This document shows, piece by piece, positions 47,790-59,584 of a stretch of 64,000 nt of DNA. A program made the position numbers and the translations under genes. The stretch is from contig JARFIW010001178.1 of the NCBI GenBank assembly GCA_036346225.1, positions 1,802,917-1,866,916 on the forward strand. Direction: 5' to 3'. Positions within the stretch are counted from its first letter, which is position 1, and each line of letters starts with the position of its first letter. Below the pieces are notes generated by a model, which saw only the letters and a list, made by a program, of their open reading frames with translations, made no database searches and was not told where the DNA came from. This DNA comes from Platerodrilus igneus (Eukaryota > Arthropoda > Insecta > Coleoptera > Lycidae).

Positions 47790-48095
47790 AAGCAACTATG
47801 GGTGTTGGTTTGTGATATTATCAAGTAATGTTTATTGTGCGAAAGGATTTATTGGAAAACTATTAATTCGGTAAATGTTCAAGTGTTGGGGTCCTTGGTA
47901 GCTGCAGGCTGCTTAACCCCATTTACATACCACTGAATATCGGTGAAATAGGGTATATATTAAGAAAGCAAAAGAGGAATCGAGCTGTATTTAGGTTCTA
48001 GGAATTTCAGGGAAATGTGTAGGTTAGCTCAGAATAGGAAACAATGAAGATATGCATCTAACCAGTTCCAGAACTGAAGATCTAATGATGATGTG
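47790..48095 (+). mobile_element. RTE-derived chimeric unit 3 (short, SINE-like)
   Basis: The leader module (GTGTTGGGGTCCTTGGTAGC ... CACTGAATATCGGTGAAA) is joined to only the last ~80 bases of RTE (AATTTCAGGGAAATGTGTAG ... TCTAATGATGATG). At ~300 bases with no coding capacity it has the size of a SINE but an RTE-derived 3' end. Confidence 0.65.
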
Positions 48096-48240
48096 TATAA
48101 GTCTGGGTTTTATTAATTTAAATACTATTTAAATTTAAAATAAAGTGTTTGCACTTGTATTTTCGTGTATACTTGTGCACAAAACAATAAAATAATAGTC
48201 ATAATATTTTCATCTACGATATTAAATTGTATAAGTTTAT

Positions 48241-48830
48241 TTGACAACTTCACAAGATAGAAGCCCACTGCTCTCATTTTTATATTCAAATATTTCCCAC
48301 AAAAATAACTTATACTATCAAACTTATTTCAATACAAATAAGATCATGGAATCATTAGTACATACTTGTGCTGATATCAAACGTAAATTAACGCGGTTTA
48401 AAAATCATTTAAATGCAATCCAAATAATCCACCATGATATCAGTCAAACTCTAAGTCGCAAAAGTGACACGGTAACGCCATGTATTTTCCAACAGAATAT
48501 GAATCTATTCACGCCAGTGTCGCTCAAGTAGCTGACTGACGATACATCGATTTCTGAAGCTAAACAAGCTTATGAAGAATTCGAATCTTCTTATTTTTCT
48601 CTCTAGGAAGCAGAGTACCTAATCGAAAAATTAATTGGTGATTTTTTAACTAATTCACCAAATATCCCAGGCCAGAGTTCGCCGAATTATAGTGATAATT
48701 TTGATACTAATCATCAATGCTTACTTGGGTATAAGCTGCCAAAAATCAGTATTCCTACCATTTCAGGTAACCTCGAGACTTGGATCGAATATAAAAATAT
48801 TAAGTTCCCTATTTCACTCTAATAATAGAT
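48241..48830 (+). pseudogene. BEL/Pao-type gag fragment
   Basis: The frame 48241-48531 gives a helical N-terminus (LVHTCADIKRKLTRFKNHLN). After stops, the region 48535-48820 continues with YEEFESSYFSL, then LLGYKLPKISIPTISGNLET and WIEYKN. LPKI-IP-FSG-...-W is the start of the DUF1759 gag core of BEL/Pao elements. It is a different lineage from the 30.6-37.2 kb element, and no LTRs or pol follow. Confidence 0.7.
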
Positions 48831-48849
48831 TATATGCTTCAGGTGCATG

Positions 48850-50190
48850 GTACTAGTCCAAAATCTTGTGAAAGTTGTCAAAACTACAAAGTTGTTATTT
48901 AAAATAGCCGTTTAACTTTAGCTATTGTAGGTAAATACTTTATTATTTTCAAATATTTTAAGGTTTCCATGTTTTTTTTTATAAACACCGCTGGTGGTCT
49001 GTCCTAGTTTTGTTAAACATATATCTTCTTTTCCATAGTTCCGTGTAGACAGAATTTTCCACGACGAATCGTTCTTATAATCTGCTCTGATAGTTTTGTC
49101 ACTCCTACCATGTGCTCCAAAATGTTTGTAGTTGAATGGTTGATGATAAAATTTAGTTTAAGAATTCGGACAGTAATTTAATCTATGTTCTCTTTAGCCC
49201 AAAAAGAATTGGGGGAACCACAACATAGTTTATCCCTTCAGGTATGTTAGTCTGAAGCATTATGAATTGTTAGAAGAGAAAAGGAAATAGATGGCCGATT
49301 TCATTACCTATTCCATATCACTTCAAGGTACGATTTATGTTAATAAACCTTATGATTCCGCCAAGTTACAATCCTGTAACACGGCAGATTTTAGTTCCAT
49401 CTGAGCGATTATCCACAACTCGCTGTTAAGGGTGAGTGATTTATTTTGTTGCTAAATTCGTTATAGAATATATGAAAACTAGTTGTATTAAAAAATTTCC
49501 CTTAAGGCTTGAGGCACAAATACACTGTTGATTGAACTAAATATAAAAGAACTGCGATTTCATTCCATACGATTTTTTGTAAAAGAGAAATTGTAATCAA
49601 AATTTCAATTCTTAAGACTCGGATATTTTGTTGAAAGAAAAGTTAAGTGAATTCCTGTTCAAAATTTATAGCAATTAGTTTATTCTAATTTGAACTTTCA
49701 TTTGTTTGTCCTCATTTGTGAGATGCCGGACTAAGGAGTTTTTAAAAAGATTTCTTTGTGTGATGATTTGCAACGGCTTTGTTATGTTTAAAAATAGAAA
49801 ACAAATCAACATTCCTATTATACAATTTAAAATTTAGCTAATTTGTTTTATGGAAAAAAACGTAAATTAAATGTGTAAGTGGTAAGCCAGATCTGACAAT
49901 CATAATTAAGATAATAAATTATAAACGTATAAGCTCTTAAACAATTCTATTTCAGTACTTTGAAACCAAAAAACTGTATATTTTTATTTTAAATGACAGA
50001 GAAATAAATTCTCATCAAAAATTATTATACACTCATATCAAAATCCTTAAGGTAAAGTAAATATTTACAAGTTTGTAATTTAATTAAGACAGTCTTAGAT
50101 TTTAGTAAACTGTAGTACACGATGACTATTGCAACAATGTAATTTTACATTACCAAAATTTTATGGAATTACTAGGTACCAAATAATATA
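48850..50190. other. Intergenic sequence; nothing recognised
   Basis: AT-rich sequence between the gag fragment and LINE C, without a supported gene or RNA. Confidence 0.5.
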
Positions 50191-50195
50191 ATAAA

Positions 50196-52265
50196 GTGAA
50201 GAGTGCAAGTTTATGTATTTTGGATGTCGTGCTTTGTAACTATCCATGTAATGTGGCCAAGAGTGATGTTACCTTAGTTCCGGAAGATAGCTATCATCCG
50301 TCCTTAGAAATTAATTTTCGACTACAATCACCCAGTAGGCATAAAATTTCTCTATGTCTGACTTATAATTTTAAAAAGGCAGATTTCAAAAAAATGTATC
50401 ACTTGTTTTCAGAAGTGAACCGGGATCCAATTTTTAAGACAAGTGTAGAGGAATGTGTTGAATTATTATACGCTATTATTGACTATTTCTTTAGTCAGAC
50501 AGTATCTCGAACTAAAACTGCTTTTAAGACATATCCTCCATGGTATAATTCTGATATTATTTATAATCTTAAATTGAAAGAAAAATATAGAAATAAGTGT
50601 AAATTTACGAACAACATTAATGACCAAACAATATACAAACATCTTAGGGCACAACTTAATAAACATGTTAGAATAGCACAAATGGCATACATATCTTAAA
50701 TAGAGCATGATTTAAAACGCAATTCTAAGGAACTGTTCGCTTTCATTAATTAAAAAAAGAACACTTCCAGGATCCCAACATCTTTAGTTTATAAAGGAGT
50801 TACATACAGTGATGATAAAAGTATTGTTAATGCTTTTGTACATCACTTCTGTGTATATGAAGATAAAGTATTACCTTTTGATGAAGATAATCATTTTGGT
50901 TTGTTGTAGATCTACAATCTGTCATTGAAAAAGATGTTCTAGAAGCTATTGGTAAACTCAAAACCAAAACTTTTATGGGAGACGATAATTTTTCAACATA
51001 TATATTAAAGGGTTGTAAAAACTTTTTTACCAGACCGCTGCAGTATATTTAATTTGTCATTATCAACCCACTGCTTTTCAGACAAGTGGAAAATAGGTAA
51101 GGCGTGTCCAATATTTAAAAAAGGTCATAGAAATGAAATTGAAAACTACTGTCCAGTCGTTATTCTATCATGCTTTTCTAAGGTATTTGAAATTATTCTA
51201 TACAAATACATATATACAGCTATTATGTCAGCATGGGTTTATACCTACTCGTTCTGCGATAACGAATCTTACAATCTTTTGAACATATATTTTGAATGCC
51301 TTTGATAATTTTCGTGAGGTCAATGCTTTCTACTTAGATTTTTCTAAAGCATTTGACAGAGTTTCTCACTCTGTGCTACTCCATAAATTAGAGTTCCAAT
51401 TCAATTTTTTCTACTGGTCCAGTGCAATTTCTAAAGTCATATCTTCACTCGAGGAATTTGTATGTTGTTAACAATAACATAAGGTCAAATTTATACATTC
51501 CAACAGCAGGTGTTCCGCAAGGAAGTAATTTAGGTCCTCTTCTCTTTTTAATATTTATTAATGATATAGTTGATACAATCTCATCTGAGATCTTATTGTT
51601 TGCAGACAATATTAAACAGTATAAACAAATTACATCAGCGGTGAATTGCAACATGCTGCAAAATGATCTGAATAGTTTACTAAGTCGGTTTAACTATGAT
51701 AAATGCTTTCATATTAAATTTTCATACAAGATTAACAATACAAATTTTGAGTACTGTGTGAATGATAAACCAGTATTGCCCATATTCAAAATAAAAGATA
51801 TTGGAGGTAACATTGGATGTTAAGCTCAATTTTCAAGCACATATTCTGCAAATTATCAAGGAGTCATATATTACAACAGGCTTCATCATAAGATATTGTA
51901 AGGAATTTAAAGATCCTAATACACTCATCATACTCTTTAATAGTTTTGTTAGGTCAAAGTTGGAGTATTGTTCCCCAATTTGGTCACCTAGCTACATCAG
52001 CAATATTGTTAGGATAGGAAGTATTCAGAAAAGATTTCTGAAACATGTCCTATTCAAGCAGGAAGGAAAGTATTCTCTGTTTCTATCATATGAACCATTA
52101 CTTAATAATTTTAATAGTATCAGCGTCTGTAAAAGAAGACTCATAGCTGACATTTTATTTTTATATAAACTTTGTAATGCAGACTATCGGGTCAGTCCAG
52201 ATGTTATAAAGTCAAGTCAAAATTTGAATAATCTACTTATTCTTGCCAAAAAATTCCCAATCTAA
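50196..52265 (+). pseudogene. LINE C ORF2 fragment (endonuclease end, RT)
   Basis: The first frame (50196-50699) starts in the last endonuclease block (SDVTLVPEDSYHPSLEI) and runs through the linker (PPWYNSDIIYNLKLKEKYRN). RT follows: WKIGKACPIFKKGHRNEIEN, a frame change, DFSKAFDRVSH (51340-51370), GVPQGSNLGPLLFLIFINDI, and LFADNIKQY where the second catalytic Asp reads Asn. The last frame (51801-52265) holds the thumb and C-terminal domain (RSKLEYCSPIWSPSYI). FADN and several frame changes mean it is dead. Confidence 0.85.
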
Positions 52266-52329
52266 CAACCTTACTATAATATAAAGAAAGCTCAACATTT
52301 TAATTTGATTCACAGTTAAATTTCTGCAC

Positions 52330-54118
52330 ACTATTCTTCTTTAATTGCTTTTTCTAAGAACAAAAGTAAAACAGCTTGGTCGATTATTTAGAGAAGGCAG
52401 AGGGAAACAAAAAAAACATAATATTGAAACAATCAAAAAAAGCCATTATTTAATAGATAACCTTCAAATTATATCAGACTGGTTTAACGATTTTTTATTC
52501 AGGCCCCAAGGCATATTCTAGGTAAAATTCCAAGTTTGAATATCAAAGCTGTCATATAGTGCAAATCTCCCAAAGTATGGCTAGTTCCGTTGAATGAACA
52601 TGAGATGTCGATCTTTATAAACCAATTGAATAACACCTCATCCTGTGATCTGGATGGATTTCCTGTTCTTATTAAGAACTTTAAGCAAATATTAGACTCT
52701 CCACTTACATATCTTATAAATGATCTTTCATTAATAAGGTCATTCCTTCTACTTTTAAAACTGCTACTGTAGTTCCTGTTCTAAAGGGCAGCGATCCTCA
52801 GCTTTTTGCAAATTACCGACCTATTGCTTTGCTTTCCGTCTTCTCTAAATTGCTAGAACTGGCAATGTACACTAGACTGGTATCCTTCTTTAATAAACAC
52901 GACATTATTGTGGAGTGTCAACATGGTTTCACTAAAAACAAATCTACTACTACTGATTTGTTATCCTTTTACAAGTAGCTGTTAAGACTTCAGGAGCGAA
53001 AAGAACATCGCTTAGTTATATTTTGCGATCTCAGTTGTGCTTTTGACTGTATACAGCATGACTTACTCTTACACAAATTGTTTATTTATGGTGTTAGGGG
53101 TCTAGCAGCTCAATGGTTCACCTCATACTTACATGACTGCATTCAATGTGTAATCATCAAAAGCAGTGGAAGGGAATATACCTCTACAGTTAAGCATATT
53201 GCTATATGAGTACCTCAAGGCTCTATCCTATGCCCGACTTTATTCATCATTTTTATAAATGATCTTGTTCATTATATTGCCAATACTGTAGTGACCATGT
53301 ATGCAGATGATATTTCTATAGTGTTAGGTGGAGCTACACTTCATGATGTTCTGCAGAATGGTTCCGACAAGACTACTTTTATGCTTGTCTATGCTGTGAA
53401 AATTAATTGTGCAGATCTCATGCAACTTAAAGTCAATGATAATTTAATTGCACAAGCCACTACATCAAAATTCCTAGGTGTTCATGTAGGTAATTTGTTG
53501 AGATGGGAAAGTCATTGCATTATGCTCTCTAGGAAACTTAGTTCAGTGTGTTTTCATGTTAGGTTCTTAAGATCAGTTTTAAATTTCCACACCTTAAAAT
53601 GATTCTACTTTGCTGAAGTGTAATCGAGGCTATTATATGGTATTATGCTATGGGGTACTTCTCCTTACTCAAGACGTATATTTTCGGTTCAAAACAAATA
53701 TTAAGGTGTATGGTTAACGCCAATAGACTTGATACTTGCAAACGTATCTTCCAGTGGTTAAGTATAATGCCTTTATGCTGCCTATATATTCACACTCTTG
53801 CTATCTATGTTCGCAAGAACCTTTGCCTGTTTTCAACAAGCTTTTCTATTCATACATGCAATACAAGATTTAGTGAAGATCTTGTTATTCCACAGCACCG
53901 ATGGGGCCTTAACTGGTAAAAGTTTGGTATGTACAGCTATTAAGGTCTACAATAAATTAGATAATGACATTAAGAGTGCCCAAACTCTTCGAACCTTTAA
54001 AGCTAAGCTTAAGGATATGCTTATAAATAAATGTTACTATGTTATCACAGACTGTATACAAGAATATATAATAAGCCTCCTCGGGACAAATTGTCAACCA
54101 CAAGAGAACTCCAAATAG
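52330..54118 (+). pseudogene. LINE D ORF2 fragment (RT), related to LINE A
   Basis: It begins in the linker (KSKTAWSII) and repeats RT from the start, so it is a second copy and not the end of LINE C. Blocks: TSSCDLDGFPVLIKNF, FANYRPIALLSVFSKLLELA (52805-52865), QHGFTKNKSTTTDLL, VIFCDLSCAFDC, VPQGSILCPTLFIIFINDLV, MYADDISIVLGGA (YADD at 53300), TSKFLGVHVGNLL, and the C-terminus to 54118 with LRTFKAKLKDML. One stop and several frame changes make it inactive. Confidence 0.85.
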
Positions 54119-54859
54119 TAGCAAAATTGTTATTCATCTTGACCCCATCTATTCGATATCTTTAATCTGCTAATTACCCAGATTTCGTCCGGAGAAAAAG
54201 TTTGTTAACTGATAAATATTTGGCGAAATTTTTCCCTTCACTCGAAAACTACAAATTTAGGACTAACTTTGGACGCCACAAAGTCTGCTGCTTTAGAAAG
54301 AGTAAAATTTCATTTCCACACTATCTGGTCAATTTTCAGAAAGAGAGGTCAATGTCACACAAATGAACTGTCTTTAGAAATGCGAATCTATACAATTAGC
54401 ACATTTCGATAATTTCATACTTTTACATCAACCTGGTTAAATGTTCCTAAAGGCATTTTTTGTAATACCACACATTTTGTGTTATAGTAATCCAAAATTA
54501 GTTGTCGATCGTGTCGTTGAGCTTCTTGAAAGAACAAAGAGTTGAGTGCACAATTATTTAAATTGCCTTACTTTTAAATACCCATTTCGAATGGACCTGC
54601 ACCTTGACGAAGTTCTAAATTAATAGAACAGGTGAAATGGCTTGCGTGTTCTAATGAGCTAAAGAGCCAAACTACAGGTCCAACCAAAGTAGTAGGATCG
54701 TTAGTGAGGAACCAGACTAAGACAGGTCCCCGAAAGAGGGCAGGGGCTCTTTCGGTACTTAGACTGGCAGAGACCATAGGGGTCGGTATGGCAGTCTAAG
54801 ACACACTACCGCGATGTGGAAGGCAACGGGAAACCACCACATTATCTCCCAAGTACACA

Positions 54860-55158
54860 TTACATGTGATTTTCCAATGCTCCACCCGAAGGTACTACAT
54901 TGGCCATGAAGCGAGTTTTTTTTACCTGGAAAAATTTTTGAATTTTGCCGAATCCTTGCTGTTCCAAGCAAGGTAGGGATCTTTAACGTGCGTGACAACA
55001 CTCACACACGGGACCTCCATTTTACCTCTCATCCGAACAAGGGTGTATTTTTGCGAAAAATGCTCGCCTAACATTTTTCAAGCGGACCGTGTCGGGATTC
55101 GAACCCTGGACCTAGGGCGTAGTAGTCACACACATACCACTACGCCACGGAGCCGCCT
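54860..55158 (-). mobile_element. tRNA-derived SINE, copy 4 (young)
   Basis: Almost identical to copy 1 over ~297 bases; the B box reads GGTTCGAATCC after one nearby change. A duplication TCTC(CC)AAGTACACA flanks it (54845-54859, 55159-55171). The older RTE copy has the empty site at about 24850. Confidence 0.9.
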
Positions 55159-55556
55159 TCTCAAGTACACAGCGTACTTAAATTGTAATAAACATGATGG
55201 CATTCTCTGGGGTAAAAGATTCCGGAGTTAAAATAGTCCCCATTCGGATCTCCGGAGGGACTACTTCGGAGGATGCGATCGGAAAGAGAGTCGGAAACAT
55301 TCTGCGAGTCGGAGCGTGGAATGTTAGAAGTATGAAGCAAGTAGGTAAGCTAGAGAACCTAAAATCGAAATGAATAGGTTAGCACTAGACATAGTAGGGA
55401 TTAGCGGTTCGGTGGCCAGAGGCGGGGGATTTTGGAGTGGAGACTTCAGGGTAATTCATACAGGAGCAGAGGAAGGAAATTTGGGTGTGGGGATAGTTAT
55501 GCGGAAAAGATAGGATACTGCGTAGAAAATTACTTACAAAAGAACGAAGAGTACTC

Positions 55557-57593
55557 ATGGTTAGATTAGAATCTAAACCGGTAAACACAGTAATAATACA
55601 AGTATACATGCCCACCTCTAGCTACAGTGACGAAGAGGTAGAAGCCATCTACAAAGATATCGAAGACATATTAAGATACGTAAAAGGACATGAAAATTTA
55701 ATAATTACAGGGGATTTTAATGCTGTGGTAGGTGAGGGTAGGGAAGGAGCGGTAGTGGGTTTATTTGGTTTAGGCACGAGAAACGCCAGGGGAAATAGGC
55801 TGGTAGAATTCTGTGACAAGAACAATTTAATTATCACAAACACATTATTTCAGCATCATGCTAGAAGACGATATACGTGGAAGATGCCAGGAGATATAGG
55901 AAGATATCAAATAAATTACATTCTTGTTAGACAACGGTTTAGGAACCAAGTAAAAGACTGTAGAAGCTACCCAGAAGCAGATATAGATACTGACCACAAC
56001 ATCGTAATTATGAAGGCCGCACCTAAATTTAAGAATATGAAAAAAAGGAGCGGAAAAAGGCACTTCGACTTAGAGAAACTAAAAGATAAAGATATTCAAG
56101 AAATATTCGAAAAAAAGTCAAATGAATTGCTCAAAGATATCGGGAAAATATCTGATACTAAGGAAGTAAAAACAGAATGGAATAACATTAAGTCTAGCCT
56201 AGACATGGCGGCCAGAGATATTCTGGGCTATACACAAAAAGAAAATAAGAAACCATGGATAACAAAGGATATCCTGAATTTAATAGAAGAAAGACGAAAA
56301 TACAAAAATAAATCAGACGAAACTGGAAAACAGAGATACAAAGCCATAAAATGGGAAATTATTCGAAAATGCAGGAAAGCTAAAGAACAGTGGATTGATG
56401 AAAAGTGCAAAAAGGTACAAACGAAGATGGAAATAGGAAAGACAGACGAAGCATACAAATTAATTAGAATGAATTTTAGGGATATAAAACCGTACAGCAA
56501 AAATATAAGGGACGCACAAGGAAACGTCATTATAGAAAACGTAGAGAAAGTGGGTAGATGGCAAGAATATATAGGGAATTTATATGCAGGAGAGGAACTA
56601 ACTGCATTAGAACAGGAATCAGACATTGAAAATGATGACTTGGGATATCCTATACTTAGAGATGAGTTTGAATTAGCATTAAAGAGTCTGAAAAATGGTA
56701 AGGCGTCGGGTACAGATAAGGTGCAAGCAGAAACTCTAAAAGCCGCTGGACAAGCAGTAACAGAACGTCTCTTCCAACTTGTAAGCTATATGTATGAGAC
56801 AGGCGAGATACCCAAAGATTTCAAACGTAGCATCATAGTAACTATACCAAAAAAGAAAGGCGCGGATAGATGTGAAAATTTTCGAACAATAAGTCTGTCG
56901 GCACACGTGTCAAAAATATTAACTAGAATTGTGCAAAGACGAATGGAAAAACGGGCGGAAGAAATACTAGGAGAATACCAATTTGGGTTTAGGCGGAACA
57001 GGGGAACACGGGAGGCTATTTTAGCTCTGAGAGTGATAATGGAGAAAACAATAGAAAAAGGGGAAAGCGTGTATATAGGGTTTGTAGATTTAGAAAAAGC
57101 TTTTGACAATGTAAAATGGAAAAAAATGTTTGAAATACTCAAAAAGATTGGAATGAGTTATAGGGATAGACGAATAGTACATAGCTTATACAAAGAGCAA
57201 ACAGCAGTAATAGAATTAGAGCAGGAACGTAGAGAAGTAAACATTAGGAAAGGGGTGAGACAGGGATGTGCCCTATCCCCATTGCTTTTTAACTTGTACA
57301 TAGAAGAGGCAGTGAATACTGTCAAATGCAGGAAGACATTTGGAATTACTATGCAAGGACAAAAAATTGATATGCTTAGATTTGCAGATGATATAGCTGT
57401 ATTAGCGTCTAGCAAAGAAGAGTTAGAATCTGCTCTTAATGAAATGGAAACGGTTCTAACAGAGAGATACGGTATGAAAATTAACAAAACTAAAACTAAA
57501 GTTCTAGTATGCAAAGGTGGGAAAATAAATCAAAAACAAGAATACAAGTATGTAACACGAACTTACAAGAGCTTAAGGATTTCTGCTACCTAG
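55557..57593 (+). CDS. RTE ORF2: endonuclease and reverse transcriptase (678 codons open)
   Basis: This codes the retrotransposition enzyme. The endonuclease part (residues 1-155) has QVYMPTSSYSDEEVEAIY, LIITGDFNAVVGEG near residue 50 and DTDHNIVIMK near 144. A linker to about residue 370 precedes RT: LKNGKASGTDKVQAETLK, CENFRTISLSAHVSKILTRI, YQFGFRRNRGTREAI, GFVDLEKAFDNVKW near 510, GVRQGCALSPLLFNLYIEE near 567 and LRFADDIAVLASS near 608, with intact catalytic Asp residues. The true N-terminus lies upstream in broken frames (from about 55300), so the protein as it stands lacks the first endonuclease block. It is also cut from its C-terminus at 57593. Confidence 0.9.
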   Translation: MVRLESKPVNTVIIQVYMPTSSYSDEEVEAIYKDIEDILRYVKGHENLIITGDFNAVVGEGREGAVVGLFGLGTRNARGNRLVEFCDKNNLIITNTLFQHHARRRYTWKMPGDIGRYQINYILVRQRFRNQVKDCRSYPEADIDTDHNIVIMKAAPKFKNMKKRSGKRHFDLEKLKDKDIQEIFEKKSNELLKDIGKISDTKEVKTEWNNIKSSLDMAARDILGYTQKENKKPWITKDILNLIEERRKYKNKSDETGKQRYKAIKWEIIRKCRKAKEQWIDEKCKKVQTKMEIGKTDEAYKLIRMNFRDIKPYSKNIRDAQGNVIIENVEKVGRWQEYIGNLYAGEELTALEQESDIENDDLGYPILRDEFELALKSLKNGKASGTDKVQAETLKAAGQAVTERLFQLVSYMYETGEIPKDFKRSIIVTIPKKKGADRCENFRTISLSAHVSKILTRIVQRRMEKRAEEILGEYQFGFRRNRGTREAILALRVIMEKTIEKGESVYIGFVDLEKAFDNVKWKKMFEILKKIGMSYRDRRIVHSLYKEQTAVIELEQERREVNIRKGVRQGCALSPLLFNLYIEEAVNTVKCRKTFGITMQGQKIDMLRFADDIAVLASSKEELESALNEMETVLTERYGMKINKTKTKVLVCKGGKINQKQEYKYVTRTYKSLRISAT

Positions 57594-57599
57594 GAAGCC

Positions 57600-58148
57600 A
57601 AATAACGCAAGATGGGAAAAGCACAAAGATATAAAACAAAGATTAGCACAATGTCGTGCTACATTTAACAAGAAAAGCAACTACTGTGCTCAAAGACCAC
57701 AAACATAGAAACAAGGAAAAGATTGCTTAAAACATATGTGTGGAGCACAGCACTGTACGGATGTGAAGCCTGGACAGTAGGAGAAGCGGACAAGAAAAAG
57801 GTAGAAGCCTTTGAAATGTGGTGCTACAGACGTATGATGAAGATATCATGGACAGACAAAGTTAAGAACGAAGAGGTACTAAAAATGGTAGGGGAAGAAA
57901 GAAATATGTGGAAAACGGTAAAAAATAGGAGAGATAGGATGATAGGCCACATACTACGGCATGAGGGAATAGTGCGGAATATACTAGAAGCAGAGATCGG
58001 AAAAAAGAGAAGAAGAGGCAGACCTAGGTTAGACTACTGCACACAGATAGTAAAAGATGTAGGCTGTAGGGGTTTCAGCGAGATGTGTAGGCTAGCCCAG
58101 AATAGAAATCAATGGAGGTACGCATCCCACCAATCCCAAGATGGATAA
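57600..58148 (+). pseudogene. RTE ORF2 C-terminal part
   Basis: A frame change near 57590 separates this part. 57723-58148 reads TALYGCEAWTVGEADKKKVE, MWCYRRMMKISWTDKVKN, GHILRHEGIVRNILEAEIGK, then RRRGRPRLDYCTQI and MCRLAQNRNQWR. This is the standard RTE C-terminal domain with its Cys and Arg/Gly-rich end. The stop at 58146-58148 is probably the natural end. Confidence 0.9.
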
Positions 58149-58257
58149 ACTAATGACGAAAAAATAACTGTGCTTAAACATGATGATTATTATAAGTAAC
58201 TACAAGAATTGGTTGGGCAATATTCTCGAATAATGTTAAGTGTGAAAGGATTTACTG

Positions 58258-58679
58258 GAAAACCATTATTTCTGCAAACCTCTAAGTGTTGGGGGATCTT
58301 GGTAGCCACAGGTTGCTTAACCCCCTTCACTGAATCTCGGTGAAATAGGGCATAAAATTTGAAAACAATAGAAGGGGAACGAGCTGTATACACATGCTGT
58401 GTGAGAATTTCAGGGAACTATGTAGGCTAGCTCAGAATATAAATAAGTGCAGGTACGTGTCCAACCAGGAAAACCATTAATTCGGCAAACGTCTAAGTGT
58501 TGGGGGATCTTGGTAGCCACAGGTTGCTTAACCCCCTTCACTGAATCTCGGTGAAATAGGGCATAAAATTAGAAAACAATAGAAGGGGAACGAGCTGTAT
58601 ACACATGTTGTGTGAGAATTTCAGGGAACTATGTAGGCTAGCTTAGAATATAAATAAGTGCAGGTACGTGTCCAACCAG
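58258..58679 (+). repeat. Two tandem ~211-base RTE-derived chimeric units
   Basis: 58258-58468 and 58469-58679 are near-identical direct copies, each the leader module (GTGTTGGGGGATCTTGGTAG ... CACTGAATCTCGGTGAAATA) plus about 70 bases of the RTE terminus (GAATTTCAGGGAACTATGTA). They differ at only a few positions, so the duplication is recent. Confidence 0.9.
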
Positions 58680-59418
58680 TTTTGAGACGGAAAACCTAAT
58701 GACGAAAATATAAGCGCAGATAAATCTGATGATTAGTATAAACAACTAGTTCTTGGTTGCGAAATATCTGCAACTAAGGTTGACTGTGCGAAAAGATATA
58801 TTGAAAAATATATTAAATCGGTAAATGGTTAAGTGTTGGGGGAACTTGGCAGCCACAGGCTGCTTACCTCCCTTCACAACCACTGAAGGGAGGAAAAATA
58901 GGGTATATAACTGCAAAACAATAGAAGGTGACCGAACTGTATCTAACAAGAACGAACAGCACCTATGAGGAAAGAACAAACATAGAACAAGAAGAAAAAT
59001 GTTGAAAGCATATGTGTGGAGCACAGCACAGTATGCCTATGTAATACGGGCAGTCTGAAACGCAGACAGAAAAACGGTAGCAGCTTTTTGAAATACTGTG
59101 CTTCAGATGTATGAGGACGATAGCATGGACAAACAAAGATAATAACAAATAGGTTATAGAAATAGTAGGGAAACAAGGATATCTGGGGAAAAAGAGAAAT
59201 AGAAGGGCGGAATACGTTCTAAAGCATTTTGGGGAATAGTATGGGATATATTACAAGCAGAGATAGGAAAAAGAGGTAGATGTAGACCTAGATCAGATAG
59301 TGATAGATGCAGACTGTGCAAATTTCAGGGAAATCTGTTGGTTAGTTTAGAATAGGAAACAATGATGGTACGCGTCTAACCAGTTCCAGGACTGAAGACC
59401 TAATGATGATGATGACTT
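58680..59418 (+). mobile_element. RTE-derived chimeric unit (long form)
   Basis: After RTE-like 3' UTR sequence (CCTAATGACGAAAATATAAG) comes another leader module (58835-58930) fused to RTE C-terminal sequence (ACAAGAACGAACAGC ... GAAGAAAAATGTTGAAAGCA). It ends CAGTTCCAGGACTGAAGACC and TAATGATGATGATGAC. All frames are dead. Confidence 0.7.
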
Positions 59419-59584
59419 TTAAATACATTTCTTCCTTAATTATGTAGATATTAATTTAACTTGGTATGTTCATGAATGATTTAAACTTTAACGATATCTA
59501 AACTATTATTAATGTAGCAGCTATTTTAATAAATGTTCTAATATATGAGAGAGTTGAATAATTTGTTATTTATGTTGTTTTTAG

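Larger units (their letters stand above)
54730..58160 (+). mobile_element. RTE-type LINE, best preserved copy
   Basis: The leader contains GAGCTAAAGAGCCAAACTA (54658-54676), shared with the older copy at 24.7 kb; the true 5' end may lie slightly upstream of the given start. A SINE splits the leader. The endonuclease start (ILRVGAWNVRSMKQVG) is at about 55300. A 678-codon ORF and a 141-codon C-terminal ORF follow. The element ends near 58150 in CTAATGACG-type sequence. Frame breaks near 55365-55530 and 57590 are few. Confidence 0.85.

Noticed and set aside
54992..55231. ORF of 79 codons overlapping the SINE, similar to one at 27640
   Set aside because: The similarity comes from the two SINE copies being nearly identical; the frame has no domain and runs out into RTE leader sequence.
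55649..57514. Minus-strand ORFs (55649-55843, 55845-56063, 56228-56626, 56786-57142, 57158-57514)
   Set aside because: All are antisense shadows of the RTE reading frame.
58285..58345. A confident call of an HDV-like ribozyme
   Set aside because: The stem order fits, but the catalytic C is not seen, the third stem has a tight triloop unlike the HDV L3, and homology extends upstream of the would-be cleavage site; kept only as a low-confidence finding.
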